Part shown: positions 42,331 through 55,059 of the stretch, piece by piece
Numbering within the stretch: position 1 is the first letter of the stretch
Layout of the letters: the number at the start of each line of letters is the position of its first letter
Assembly (NCBI GenBank): GCA_004764695.1
Contig: SMSO01000014.1
Coordinates: 7,299,125-7,363,124, forward strand
Length of the DNA stretch: 64,000 bases
Reading direction: 5' to 3'
DNA from: Schizochytrium sp. TIO01
Lineage: Eukaryota; Sar; Bigyra; Thraustochytrida; Thraustochytriidae
The notes under the pieces: model-generated
What the model was told of the DNA's origin: nothing
Databases searched by the model: none
The model's input: the letters and a program-made list of their open reading frames with translations, nothing else
Program-made: the position numbers and the translations under genes

Positions 42331-43242
42331 TTTTTCTCCGTTCAATCTTTTACCCTAGCACTACAAGAAAGCAACTCCATGATTGATATCACAATATTAT
42401 TCTACACATCAAAGATTAATTTCATGAAAATAAACCTGCCCGAAGAGGATTGACAGCACTATTACAAAAAAGCAATTAGGCGTCTACTCTCGGTCAAAGA
42501 TTCTCCACTTTTTGAAACTTTCCTTCCCTTCTTTCTGGCACACCTTTGGTCGCAGCCGCCAGTAGCTCTGATCGTTGAAAGCACCTCTCTGCCTTTTTCA
42601 CACTGAAGCCGTGAAGCAAATATCCAACAACTTGATTGAAATCCGAAAATAGACAACTTGCTCTCCATTCTTTTCCAAGCTTTCCCGATCTCAAGATATT
42701 TATTTCACAGATCGCATCGCAAACCTGTTATTATCTAACAGACAAAAACCTACTCCCGACAAGCAATTTATTCCTTGTACGCTCCTCGATGACACATTTG
42801 CGAGTTTTCGTCGCTTCAAGACCTTATCAAAGGCAACGAAAGGACTTCATAAGTTCTCAGCTCTTCTGTCAAATCGACCTCGATACAAGAACCTCTTCTT
42901 GCCTACTACTCGTTACACAAAACGCGATGGCAATCAAAGTTCAATCTCCTTCCTTTGCTCTGCAAAACCCGACTTAATCTTTTATAACTTTAAAAAAAGA
43001 AACATAGCTCGAGCAGTACATCTGCACGATCACAAATGCATAGAGTCCTTCTTGCCACGTTCTGCATTGTGTGTGACCTGATAGAAGCACAACGCCTCCT
43101 CGTCTTTCTTCAAGAGCAGAATCCATTTTCACACCTTGCGCTCTCAGGAAAAATTGACTCAACGGACCTTCGAAAACACTAGCAGCGCTTAACCTACGTA
43201 TACAACCGACTATCATACCCAGCAACCTACTACTCTCGGCAA

Positions 43243-43372
43243 AGCCAGCCATCCTCGCAAACCCGCAACACGAGGCAGCGCGCACGCACGATATCCACGC
43301 CCCTGCGACCTCTCGCGCGCCACACCCCTCCACGCGCCCGTTGCTCGTGGCCGAGGCTTGGTCTGCAGAACA
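43243..43372 (+). promoter_or_regulatory. Conserved GC-rich block upstream of LRR-kinase-RBR gene 2
   Basis: Counterpart of the block at 30165-30296. It ends about 50 bp before the ATG at 43419. Likely core promoter or 5' UTR of the family. Confidence 0.45.
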
Positions 43373-43418
43373 CAATTGATCAATTCGTTTGCTCCACCAC
43401 ACTCACTGCTGCAACACA

Positions 43419-46400
43419 ATGACTGTGGCACGCAGAATCGAGGACATCACAGAACATACGACGGAAATAAAGTAAGTGCACGATGGAGAGAGGAGATGAC
43501 AGAAGAAGGATGCATCACATCATCGTTGTATTGAAGAAAGCAAGTTAGTTAGGTTTGGTAGAAGAAAGAAGAATAGTAGTTTTGAACTAGCGGTGGCACC
43601 GATGAAAAAGTTGGAAATGGTATGTACTTACTCTCACTTGTTCACCAACAAACAGACAAATAAAGAAACACAGTCTTGAACGCATATTTTTTGGAGGAGG
43701 AATTGGCTCGGAGGGTGCAAAGGCCGTTGCAAAGGCACTCGAGGGATGCAAGAACCTTCAAACTTTAGAGTACGTTTGTGGAGTCATCCACGAGGGATAG
43801 CTATCGTAATAAGCAGGACCAACCTTTTTCTTGCTTTCTTTTAGTGGTTGGTGTCGTAGTAGGGGAAAGGAATCAAAACGAAAGCACTGCTGGTACACTA
43901 CCTACGTAGTTTACGTAGTTGGGTAGTTTAGAAAGGCAAAGAACTCCTTTCTTTTTTAGAAAGAGAAGAACGAAGGGCAAAAGTAAATCTATATAATCTG
44001 ATAGGAAGTAGCAGAAGAAGAGGTCATTGCTTTTTATTGTGAGGAAAAACAAAACAAAACAGGATCAACTGACTGGACCTGTCTTTCCTGACAACGAATG
44101 AAAAAACAAACTCATTGATTTATACTCACAGCCTTCGTGATAACAACATTGGTGATGAGGGCGCAAAGGCCGTTGCAAAGGCCGTCGCAAAGGCACTCGA
44201 GGGATGCAAGAACCTTCAAACTTTAGAGTACGTTTGTGGAGTCATCCACGAGGGAAAGCTATCGTAATAAGCAGGACCAACCTTTTTCTTGCTTTCTTTT
44301 AGTGGTTGGTATCGTAGTAGGGGAAAGGAATCAAAACGAAAGCACTGCTGGTACACTACCTACGTAGTTTACGTAGTTGGGTAGTTTAGAAAGGCAAAGA
44401 ACTCCTTTCTTTTTTAGAAAGAGAAGAACGAAGGGCAAAAGGAAATCTGTATAATCTGATAGGAAGTAGCAGAAGAAGAGGTCATTGCTTTTTATTGTGA
44501 GGTAAAACAAAACAAAACAGGATCAACTGACTGGACCTGTCTTTCCTGACAACGAATGAACAAACAAACTCATTGATTTATACTCACAGCCTTCGTGATA
44601 ACAACATTGGCTCGGAGGGTGCAAAGGCTGTCGCAAAGGCACTCGAGGGATGCAAGAACCTTCAAACTTTAGAGTACGTTTGTGGAGTCATCCACGAGGG
44701 ATAGCTATCGTAATAAGCAGGACCAACCTTTTTCTTGCTTTCTTTTTTGTGGTTGGTGTTTGTAGTAGGGGAAAGGAATCAAAACGAAAGCACTGCTGGT
44801 ACACTACCTACGTAGTTTACGTAGTTGGGTAGTTTAGAAAGGCAAAGAACTCCTTTCTTTTTTAGAAAGAGAAGAACCAAGGGCAAAAGTAAATCTATAT
44901 AATCTGATAGGAAGTAGCAGAAGAAGAGGTCATTGCTTTTTATTGTGAGGTAAAACAAAACAAAACAGGATCAACTGACTGGACCTGTCTTTCCTGACAA
45001 CGAATGAACAAAACAAACTGATTGATTTATACTCACAGTCTTGGTTTAAACAATATTGGCTCGGAGGGCGCAAAGGCCGTCGCAAAGGCGCTCGAGGGAT
45101 GCAAGAACCTTCAAACTTTAGAGTACGTTTGTGGAGTCATCCACGAGGGAAAGCTATCGTAATAAGCAGGACCAACCTTTTTCTTGCTTTCTTTTTGTGG
45201 TTGGTGTTTGTAGTAGGGAAAGGAATCAAAACGAAAGTACTGCTGGTACACTACCTACGTAGTTTATGTAGTTTAGAAAGGCAAAGAGCTCTTTTCTTTT
45301 TTAGAAGAGAAGAAGGAAGCGCAAAAGGAAATCTATATAATTTGATAGGCAGCAGAAGAAGAAGAGGTGATTGCTTTTTATTGCGAGGAAAAAGAAAACA
45401 AAACAGGATCAACTGACTGAAGTCTTTCCTGACAACGAATGAAAAAACAAACTTATTGATTTATACTCGCAGTCTTTATAGCAACAACATTGGCTCGGAG
45501 GGCGCAAAGGCCGTTGCAAAGTCTCTGCATAAAGCATGTCCTTCTGTTCGAATATTGTAAGTTCCGTTCCCTCTGCTGCTATTTCCCAGCTTGCGCAGAG
45601 CGTTGCCTTCTATGGTTTTCTCCATGTCTCCATGGACTTGCGAGGCCGTCTTTAGATGCGTTCATCGTTTTTCTAACAAGCGCTTTTATTCTCTTTCATT
45701 CGTGTTTTCATTTGTTTACAAAACGCAGTGATGATAGGATTTCTGGAACCCCTAAAGAATTGTTCGAAAAGGTGTGTTCTCGTGGAGAGGACATTTCCGA
45801 TTCCTTATCAGAGACCGATTCCTATGCTTCCATTGAGGCGGCAGAAAGCGAGCCGTCTGCAGAGCCCAAGAACGAGCAAGATGGTGTTAATGGTGCCGGG
45901 CTTGCTACTTTGGGTAGACCTAGGTAAGTTCATGCGGTCAGTCTTTGTTTGGGATCGTGTAATTATTCATTCCACGAATTGTGTTATTGAGGTATAGGGA
46001 ATCCTAACTTTTGCTTCTGCCTTTATTGCTGCTTCAACATCGTTTTGCTCGTTTGTTTACGTTTCTTGTTCGCCTCAGAGAACGGCCGGATGGAGCGAGT
46101 GTGAGTTTCACTCATGTGGTGCAGCTTGCCAAGAAAGTCTCGGACTTGCGCGCGGACCGAGGCGGGGTCAGAGGAAACTCTCGGCAGACTGGGATTGTCT
46201 TGCTTGAGGAATTCGTTCGACCGGCGATCCAAGGCTACTTTGGCCAAGTGAAGTTGCGACAGGTTTTCGCTGATATCAAGAACTCCAAAGAGAGTCTTGA
46301 CATGCTACAAGGCCAGATTCGTGCAAGCTCTGTAAATGGCTTGCCTAGCCTCATCGAAAAGCGGAACACCAAACGGAGCCACCTGCATTCACTTTTGCAG

Positions 46401-48767
46401 GTCGTGTACCCATGGGTTCGCGCCAACCTTTGCGAAAGTGATGAGGGTGCAGTGCGAGAATTCAAAGTCAGAGTTGAAAGTTTGGTAAACGATCTAAATA
46501 TCAACCTTGCGCCAGTCGATGAAGAGACCAGCACAGATGACTTCAAACACTGCCGAGAACTCGTTGTTCAGGCTGTCCAATGCGTGGAAGGGTACAAGAG
46601 GAGTGGAGAAGGCCAAATCAACAACATTGGCGAACGAAGCCAACAAGCTGTAAAACGCGTCATCTCTCGATTATCTGAGCTAGAACTTGGTGATGGATTA
46701 TCGGTTGCTCTGAGAACACCCGAGCAGGCCATGGAGCTAGAACCGGAGTTGTCTGAACTTGAGAGTGCTCTCAAGGAAGAGCTCGAAGTCCTCCATGGAG
46801 ATACTCTTAGTGCGAACTTGTCCAAGATACTTTGTGCAATAAGTTCAACATATGCTCGATTTGAAAGATACTCTGAAAGTACTGCGTTGAATGACGCGAT
46901 CAAGTGGACACCAGAAGAGCTCTTCGAACTATATGACTACGCGTTACTGGGTTTGAAAGAACCAAATATCTTAGATGTTGAGGCATTATACCAGAAACTT
47001 GACAAGGCAAGGACAGCAACAGAAAGATTAAAAAGTGCTGAAGCAGAACTAGTGGCTGAGGACTTGGATGAGGAAGAGCGAGCTTATTTTAGAAATCGTA
47101 TTAAGAATCAAGAGCTCATTCTCTCTCAAGGCAACCCTATCGAGCTTAGCAAAGCTTTTCGTCATAAGCTTGCTGAGACTCTGCAACACGCACAGGAGCA
47201 CTATCCAGAGTTGCTGCAAGATAGAGCCTGGCTGGAAAGGCTTCACGTAAGTGCAGAGGGTGTTTTTGAAGTAGCATGTTCTGACCTTTGGTTGACGAAT
47301 GTCACAGTCGCGGACTTCAAGCCTGTCGGCGAGCCCCTTGCTTCCAGAGGTGGCAAGAGAGTACAAAAGGTTCTTGACAACGTTGGTAAAACTATGGTTT
47401 TGAAACAATTTCAACTCGGCCATTCGAGCCAACACAAAATATTTTACAGACAAGCTGCAAATATGGGAAACGTGGTGTCTCAGCACGTAATACGTATTAC
47501 TGGCGCGTTTGTTGATACCTCTAATGGAGAACCACGTGGTTGTATTGTCATGCCTTTCTATGAGCAAGGTGACCTTGCCAAGTGGATTGAAAGTCATCCT
47601 AACGAAGGCAAAGCAGCGCGCGACCGACTTGCTATGGGCCTGCTTATCGGTGTGGCGGATTTACATACCCACGGCATTGTGCATTGTGACATCAAACCAG
47701 AAAACATTTTCCTCACAAGCAACGGGACACCATTGATCGGCGACTTTGACGGCATCAAGGTTGCGGACTACACTGCAACTTACACATCACTTCAGGCAAC
47801 GCCACGGTACGTTGCCCCCGAGTTGCAGAATGGGCCTGTAGATAGGTTTGAAACAGCGATGGATATGTACTCTGTGGGCATAAGCTTAAAGGAGCTGTAT
47901 CCTACTGAGCGAACCGCTGCAATGCAGAAACTTATCGATGCTCTTACAGCAACAGACCCTGTGCAGCGTCCAACCGCTCGCCAAGCACTCCAACATGAAG
48001 CTTTTGGAGCTCCAAAGATCCCTGTCAAGATATGTCTAGTATGCATGGAGGAGCATCTTCTTCCCGAGGGCACCAGCTGCGAGGAGGGAGACTTTCTTTG
48101 CAGAGACTGTGTCGAATCTGCAGTAGAAGCAGCGGCCCAACCACTTGCTAACATAAGAGTGGATGCCGATGGAACGATGGCATGCATGAGACCTGAATGT
48201 TGTGGAAGGATATCAGGTCAAGAAATCACCCGTCTTGCACCAACTGCTTTGAATCACCTATTGCTGATTGCGAAAATGAAGGCAGAAAATGAAGCTGCAG
48301 TTTGGGCGGAGAAAGAGATCCAAAGGCGCATAGCACAAGTTCTACATGCAGGTGAACAGAACAGTGACGCACAGCGACATTTACTTCATATTCAAGAGAA
48401 TATTATGAGCACATGTTGTCCGAACTGCAATGCTTATGTATATGAGTTTGATGGTTGCTGTGCTGTAGAGTGTGGTAATCGTGCTTGTGGGCATCATTTC
48501 TGCGCTTGGTGTCTCGAGTACAGTTCTCAGGATGAAGATGATTGTCATGATCATGTGAGAATCTGCTTGAAAAGACTTGGGCAAGATCCATTTTTTGCTG
48601 ATTCATTCGAGCAGGTTCGTGAGGCGTGGCAGTTGCTCCGCGCAGAACGTTTGCGTGAGTACTGGAGTAGAAAAAGCCTAGATAAAAATCTTCGACTCGT
48701 TCTAAAAGAGTTATTGTCACCTTTGCTAACACCAGATATTGTTGGCGCAAATTTTAGATTGGAATAA
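43419..48767 (+). CDS. LRR(5)-kinase-RBR protein, paralogue 2, intact
   Basis: Exons: 43419..43471, 43674..43769, 44132..44227, 44590..44673, 45039..45122, 45473..45556, 45729..45923, 46079..48767. They total 3381 nt, 1126 residues plus a stop, without a frame break. All introns are phase 2. Order: start cap, five LRRs, acidic Ser/Glu-rich linker, helical region (about 231-640), protein kinase (about 645-880; Lys 673, HCDIKPEN at 766, DFD at 786), then CLVC at 883 and CCPNC at 1010 with DGCCAVEC around 1023-1030. The Cys/His spacing and the HHFCAWC motif point to an RBR-type (RING1-IBR-RING2) E3 ligase; an IBR in the middle is weakly defined. DFD instead of DFG may change metal binding or make it a pseudokinase. 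No signal peptide or membrane segment. Likely an intracellular LRR receptor with kinase and ubiquitin-ligase output (inference). Confidence 0.87.
43674..45556 (+). repeat. LRR exon array, paralogue 2 (5 units)
   Basis: Spacing is 434-458 bp and the introns are nearly identical. The first two LRR exons are 96 nt, not 84. In 44132-44227 the extra 12 nt is a repeat of GCAAAGGCCGT(T/C); in 43674-43769 the segment before IGSEGAK is replaced by LERIFFGGG. Confidence 0.88.
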
Positions 48768-49113
48768 ACTATTCGAATTTTTGATAATTATCTTTTGCTT
48801 AAGCGCCCTTGACTAGAAGGCAAGAAAGTTAGTTGCTCTCCATCAGATAATGCCAATGTCTGCCAACAGGATCAAAATTGATAATGTGTTTTCCTGCAAG
48901 GTTCTTGGTGAGGGGGAGAACTAAAACTTAGACTAAATTATAACAGAGTAACGATTCGTTAACATTTGACTGATGATATATATGCTTTCTTAACTTTATT
49001 TTTCCAGGTTGAGGAACAAATATACTTTATTATGGGATACAAAGTCTTTCCTAGTTTTCCTCTCTCCGGTCCTTTGATAGTTCATTCACCAACACCGCAA
49101 GGTATCAGAAACT

Positions 49114-49365
49114 CTATGTTATAAACTCAAAAATACTTTGTATACAACTCTCTTTGGCAGTTCTCTCAATAGCTCTCATTTCGGAAAGCAACTTTTTCTT
49201 TATGTTTTCATCAAAGCCAAAATGCAGTTCTTCTAACGGCACTGAAACACTTAATCTGATGACTTCCCCCACATCCTTGCAATTAAATTCTGCACACCAA
49301 TCGTTACTCCACCCTAGCATCAGAGGACCTGTAATACGCAACTTCTTATTGTACACTCCTATCAA
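49114..49365 (-). CDS. Small conserved flank ORF, copy 2
   Basis: An 83-codon ORF related to 39177-39458, sharing NKKL, ITGPLMLGW, WCAEF and VSVPLEEL. The two diverge after about residue 70. Function unknown. Confidence 0.3.
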   Translation of the reverse strand: MIGVYNKKLRITGPLMLGWSNDWCAEFNCKDVGEVIRLSVSVPLEELHFGFDENIKKKLLSEMRAIERTAKESCIQSIFEFIT

Positions 49366-49659
49366 TCATAGGATACTATGATACTATGATTGCGAGGTTT
49401 CATGCTTTTTAATTTTTCATAAGGACTCAATTAAAGGCAAGAGTAAGAGTAGTATTATAGACACAACCCTTTCTCCAAACCTATGACGACCTGGGTCATA
49501 GAATATTAGCTCTGTCTTGGACACTATCTACGATTATAGATCAACCGTAAAAACCAGACTCTGAATTTAAACCTTTGCACTCCTCAAAGTTTTTGAAAGC
49601 TAGAACAAACCCATCAGTTTCTTTTGCTTATTTAATCCTCCAAACTCTTTAATCTTGTA

Positions 49660-49882
49660 TTGCAGAGTAGCTTGTGCTGTGAAGCATGCAGAGGTAGTCT
49701 GACAAGGATGGCGAACTCAGGAGGAAGAGAAAGAGGATGATATATGAGTTATTGGGGTTTCGGGTCTGGATACAGGCAGGGATGAATGTATGATGTCAGT
49801 CCAATACACAGGATTTGTCGGACATGAGAGCTTGGTTAGGTTAGGTGAGGTGAGGTTAGGCAGTAGCTGTATATTACTTCAA
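49660..49882 (+). mobile_element. MITE-like element, TA target site, copy 2
   Basis: A 223-bp element starting TTGCAGAGTAGC and ending ATTACTTCAA, flanked by TA. It interrupts the duplicated flank: the other copy (about 39740) reads across the site without it, which shows it inserted after the duplication. Confidence 0.65.
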
Positions 49883-50596
49883 TATTTCGATATGCCATGT
49901 ATTTAGATTTACTACTCGAATCATGGACTCTTCTCAAGAAAACTATCCCACTTCCACATCTTAAACTCTCAGAACAAAGTTGACTCAACGAACCTCCAAA
50001 GGCAAAACGTCCTCCAAGTTGCTCTTCAAAACTCTGTCCTCCAAGTTGCTCTTCAAAACTCTGTGCTCCAAGTTCCTCTTCAAAACTCTTATAGAATAAA
50101 GAATTGCAAGGACACACAGAGTGGTGAAAGAATCAGTTTGCTCCATCAAATCTGAGATTGTAAGACAGTGGCAGAATTGCGGATACCAGAGAAGCTACAA
50201 AGCAAATGCACAATCGTGTTAGGAGAAGGCTGTTTAAAGATGATCTCTAGGCAGCCAGAAGTTGTATGGGAAGATGAAGGAAAGGCGCTTGGAAAGCATG
50301 GTAAGACTTGAGACATCTTCTTATACTTCGGCGTACATAGTTGACGATTGTAGACATTGGAGATGAACATCCAGGGCCAAAACGCTAAGAGCCTTGTGCA
50401 TACAAGGATTTACTATCTAATAAATTATCAGTTGCTACCGCATAAAGATATTTTCCACGTGGAACAGTTCATAGCCCAATTAGGGAACTAAGACTGATTA
50501 AACTCAGAGCTCAAGGGCTAAGCTAGTTCGTTTCTTCAACATGATTCCTTGGTTGTGTATTACACTCTCACTCATAAGTTTCCTTGGTCTTAGCCC

Positions 50597-51073
50597 TGTC
50601 CTGGCCCTCTAGGCTATTTCCATACAAGTTGTCCAATGAATGCATTCGCCTCATATTCCATATCAAGAAAAACCAGAGAAAACTTTCAATCCCTTCAACT
50701 TCAAGCTTACTTTTCACTTAAAAGAAAAGTTAAAAGAAATTTTCTTTTTATCGAAAATCTTTTACAGATAAAATATTTCCTCACAAGTTATCGTGCACGG
50801 CTACCAAGGAAATCACACACCTACCCAAGAAGAAGCCTCACAGGCAAGCATACCCAAAACCTCCGGCTACTCACAGCCACCAGAGTCTCGCCGAGCTCAC
50901 ACATAGCAAGGCTCCTTTAGTCTCCGCTTTAGCTTAACTAACTCACTCATCAGGTTAGTTTTCTCTAAGAGTTGCGACTGCGCTCCGTGCACGCATCCTC
51001 TTCGTTCACCTTTCCGCAGGCTAGCCTATCCGCGTTCCCGCGATTGCCTCTCAATCGCCCAGGGGACTAGACA
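50597..51073. mobile_element. 477-bp insertion with GCCC target-site duplication
   Basis: It begins TGTCCTGGCCC and ends GGGGACTAGACA, giving TGTC/GACA ends with imperfect inverted repeats. GCCC flanks both sides (50593-50596 and 51074-51077). Removing the element and one GCCC restores a gap-free alignment with the empty site in the other flank copy (about 40376-40400). An internal 94-codon ORF (50636-50920) has no recognisable domain. Confidence 0.6.
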
Positions 51074-52733
51074 GCCCTTTGCATCTGATAGTGAAATTCT
51101 TGTCATATACAAGTCCTAGAAGTCTAGGACTTAATATAAAATATAATGTGACAATGACTCTACTCCACAGGACTCTTTGATTGGTAATTTCAGCGCACAT
51201 GATATAAAATGATATAAAATTGCAGCGCCCCATGAACTGCATATTTTAATCTGGCTACTTGACTTTATAGGATCTCACATGATAACCTTAAGGAGTTTCC
51301 AAGACATATTCTACAGTCATGATTTAAAACTGTTCCCCTACATTATGATCCACCTGTTGAATGAAACTATTGACTCTACATACTTCTACCTCCAAAAGGG
51401 GAACACGTGTACTGAAGTTACATATGCTGATAGTGTCAAGCGGTTTGCATCCCCCACGTGATGTCTGTGATGGTGCACCACTAAATATGGTGTTGTTTTT
51501 CAAACATACATTAAGGTTACTGTTCGAGTCAGTTTCAAAGCAGTTGAGCCACGTGTGAGTACACAGCCAAACAGAATGCGCACAACCGTGCTTGGCTAGT
51601 CCGTTCATTTGCTTTTATACGCACTTCTCATTATAGTCAACTTTGTAACACTAGATATTAAAACTAGGTGGCTAACTCGTTAGGAATGGTAGTACCCAGT
51701 AACTTTCTTTCTTGGCTCAAGCTTGGGGAATTAGCTCGTTGTTGGTCCCCAGGAAATACACAGCTGCTTCAATGAATCATGAACGTAGAACATCTTGCAT
51801 TTGTGAAAGGAAGAATCTTCTGAAGGAGAGAGCCAAACTATATCGGTGAGAATTGGACATGCAAAGGAACATATTGAAGTGAACAAGTGTGACTTTTTCT
51901 TCTAGCACAGAACTGCAAGTTGTACAATAAACAACAGGTACACCAGTTTCGATTTACGATTTTTTTTTCAGACTGCATAACTCAATAATGAGGAAACACC
52001 ACAAGATAAACTTCTAAAAAGCAGTGTAAATTTTCACTTTTTCTAAATGTATTTATTTTAAACTATGCAAACTAGCCTAATACAACTACTTATAACCATT
52101 AACCTTAACAAGACAGCTTTAGAATTCTCAATCATGTTGGTTAATTTCGTGCTAGGAAAAGAAATATGAGGCATTTCTTAACCATGCACAAGATTTGTAA
52201 TATTTACAGAATAAATACTCTATTGCTCGAAAGGCACATACTTCAACTCAACCAAGAGGGTAGAAGACCTACAGCTTAACTAATCTTGTCGGATTGCCTT
52301 GCAAACTCATTTTGAGGCTTGCTTCGTCCCCTTCGTTCCCTGACATAGACGCATCACTATGTTGACTGACGCTTCACCATCGTCTAGTCATGAAGGTGTT
52401 CCTTTGAACCTTGCGAAGTCATGACCTAGTACTGTGTCAGTTTCCTTCTCAGTAGTGTCAATCTAAAGCAAAAATATATCACGAAAGTTATATGTTTCTG
52501 TTTTGTCGAAAAAAAGAGCAGGCTTGCTGTTTACTGACTTTGCTGCTGCTCGAAATCAACTGGTACTTCAACAGAGTAAAACAGATTACTCCGAAGAAGA
52601 GAGCTTACGAAGAAACTTCTGTTTTTGTGATAGGCCAGAGAGGCTCGAAAAAAACTACTTTTTGTGTCGTCGTTTATTAGAAAATGAAATAGAGCCCTAA
52701 AGTATAAATGCCAGAGTTCGACTTGTTACACCA

Positions 52734-52855
52734 CATTCGATCATACCACGCGGGTAACACCTCATCTCATTCGCACTGAGAAGTAAAGTCGCGTAGGGCC
52801 GGGTCAGTAGTATGATAGGGGACTGCATGCGAAGCCCCGGTGTTGAATGTTTTTT
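52734..52855 (+). repeat. Dispersed ~115-bp module, copy 3
   Basis: Nearly identical to the 12061 copy, preceded by TATAAATG (about 52704). It marks the end of the long near-identical part of the flank duplication. Confidence 0.6.
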
Positions 52856-53886
52856 CCTCCGTTCATTTTTTTCTATCACAACATGAAAGCAACTCCAAGG
52901 TGATATATATATATCTTTTTTAAGGTGAATATCTGAATCTCCTGAAGCACGTCCCCTTGAGACACGATGGGAAGATTGCTCAGTCGTTGAAAATATTGTC
53001 TTTAGTTCAAATTGACTAAAGCTTTTGCTCGCTGCATCGCAAATTTGCATGTAAACCACCATATGTAAGAGTCAAGTGTGCAGAATCAACGAGAAGGACA
53101 ATATTTTGAATGAGGTGGTCATGGACTCTTCACCATAACTTTTGACATGTTCTAGGGCTTTGTACTCCAGGCGAACCACGCGTGTTGTACTCATTTTCAA
53201 TGCAATCTTTAATATTATATTTATCTCCTTCTACAAGTTGTTTGCCTCTTCCACAGTCCAGTGTGCCTTGAAGATATAATAATAATTGTCATGGTCGCAA
53301 AAGAAAAGGCTTTCTAACAGGTATTCTTTTAAATGCAAAAATCTTCTTTGCGTTCTAAAATTGCCAAGACAACGGAGCGCTCGCATCCCTGCTCCTGCAA
53401 CCTTATAGATTGTCAACTCATATATTTTCATTACGCGTATATGTAGTTTATACTCTGTTTTGATCGAAAAACTTCACCTGGCTCAGGCTGGTGTGGTCAA
53501 AATCATCGAAAACATCTACATAAATGGAAAATAGTTTGCTTGTGTAATTCTGAGTAGATGCTATCATGTCATGGTAGTTGCAAATGCTTTGGTTCACCAT
53601 GATTTTTTCAATGTCTGATTCGTCTTGAGCGCCTAAGCCCAAGCCAGACACCTTTCCTTGCCTATAACTTTAGGATCAAGGCTATTCATTCATATTAGTT
53701 AAAATGGAGTATCTGATTGTAATATGAAATTGATTCAAGAGTTATTTTTGGCAAACCACTGATTTCACAAATCAGGTGACTAGAGGCCACACCAGTAGTA
53801 CTATCGCATCATAAATAGTCATTCGGTCGCGCATCAGGTTGTTCGTGCTGTGGCCTTCTTTCCATCTCCCTCACCCTTGCTAGGTA

Positions 53887-54069
53887 TTGAACTAATATAC
53901 GGCTACTGTCTAACCTAACCTAACTAAGCTCTCCTGTCCACACATTAACCTGCCTGTATGCAGACTTGAAACCCCGATAACTCATATATCATCCTCTGTC
54001 TCTTTCTCCTGAGTTCGTCATTCTTGTCAGACTACCTCTCCACGCTTCACAGCACAGGCTACTCTGCAA
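53887..54069 (-). mobile_element. MITE-like element, TA target site, copy 3
   Basis: A 183-bp element, inverted relative to the 49660 copy, from TTGAACTAATATAC to CTCTGCAA, flanked by TA on both sides. The inner AACCTAACC run is shorter than in the other copies. Confidence 0.55.
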
Positions 54070-55059
54070 TACTAGGTAGTATAGATAACGAATCAAAATC
54101 TTTTATCTTGGTTAAAACCTAAAGCAAAACAAATAATCATTATAGCTCTACTTCTTTTAAATGTCTAGTGCCTACCTAGCTTGTTATTGCAGATCTTTTA
54201 CTCCAAAAAAAGTTACATGATCATTTTTTCGCTTAGCACTTTTGGGCAACTATTACCGCGGGCTAGATTGTCATAATACTAGGTACTTGATGATCAAGCT
54301 TATCCTCGAGAAAGAAATCGATTATCCAACAACAAATGAGAGTTATTCATTACTTTTTTGAAGCTCTCATTTTATTCACATTTAATGATAGGTAAGGTAG
54401 CCTCTTGAGAGCAACTACCGTAATAGGTATCAAGGTGTGGTTGTGTATAAATTTGATAGTTATCAGATGAATATTATGAATCGATGTTCTCATTCCAACG
54501 GGTCTTCTGTTCAGCTCCTTAATTGTGATTTTCTGCCATTTATTTTTTTTTCGAACTGTATATTCTATCTTATGTTTCAAGCACGATTAAGGCGAACAAA
54601 TGAAGAAAATTTGCCATGTATGTACTCAAGCAAACCGGATTAACCTGCATCTAGGAGAAAGAGTGGGTACAGCTAGGACCGATCTAAAGGTTTCAACTGT
54701 GTTCACAGTCTCTATAAAATATCATGCTTTTCCTTTCACCTTCTTTCATAGTCATTGCTCAATCGCTCTCATCAGTTTGTTTCTTTGCAAGATTCTCTCT
54801 TTACGTTCAACACTGCGAACTGATCTGTGATACGAACTTAGGTCTCTTTCAGTACACTCTAATATCAACTAATATCTACATCAAAAACTCAGCTTCGTTC
54901 ATCTCTATCTCGTACTAACTAATACTCTAAATCAAATGAAAAATTGAGAAGGAAAATCAACTATTCAGTTCATGTTGACTCCACAGCATTTCGAGGTCGT
55001 CAGTTTCTCTGGCTAATTGCTCAAGGTCATTACAGACATAAGATCTGGCAAAGTCAATT

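Larger units (their letters stand above)
38824..43242. repeat. 3' flank of paralogue 1, duplicated at 48.8-52.9 kb
   Basis: The order of conserved blocks matches 48768-52855: the immediate 3' flank, the region around 39750-40560, then 40830-42330. The last ~900 bp (about 41430-42310 against 51950-52830) is almost identical. Short ORFs here (41974-42162, 41985-42182) recur identically in the other copy only because of this. No recognised gene apart from the small ORF at 39177-39458. 42340-43240 is unique to this copy and shows nothing clear. Confidence 0.65.
48768..55059. repeat. 3' flank of paralogue 2 and following gene-poor stretch
   Basis: 48768-52855 is the second copy of the 38.8-42.3 kb flank, carrying two insertions absent from the first (49660-49882 and 50597-51073). 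It also has a ~30-bp tandem repeat at about 50007-50090 (CCAAGTTGCTCTTCAAAACT). 52900-53430 is homologous to 12230-12700. From 53430 to 55059, apart from the element at 53887, I see no gene. Confidence 0.6.

Noticed and set aside
50636-50920. 94-codon ORF inside the 477-bp insertion as a transposase
   Set aside because: No catalytic motif or known fold is recognisable and the element is too short to be autonomous.
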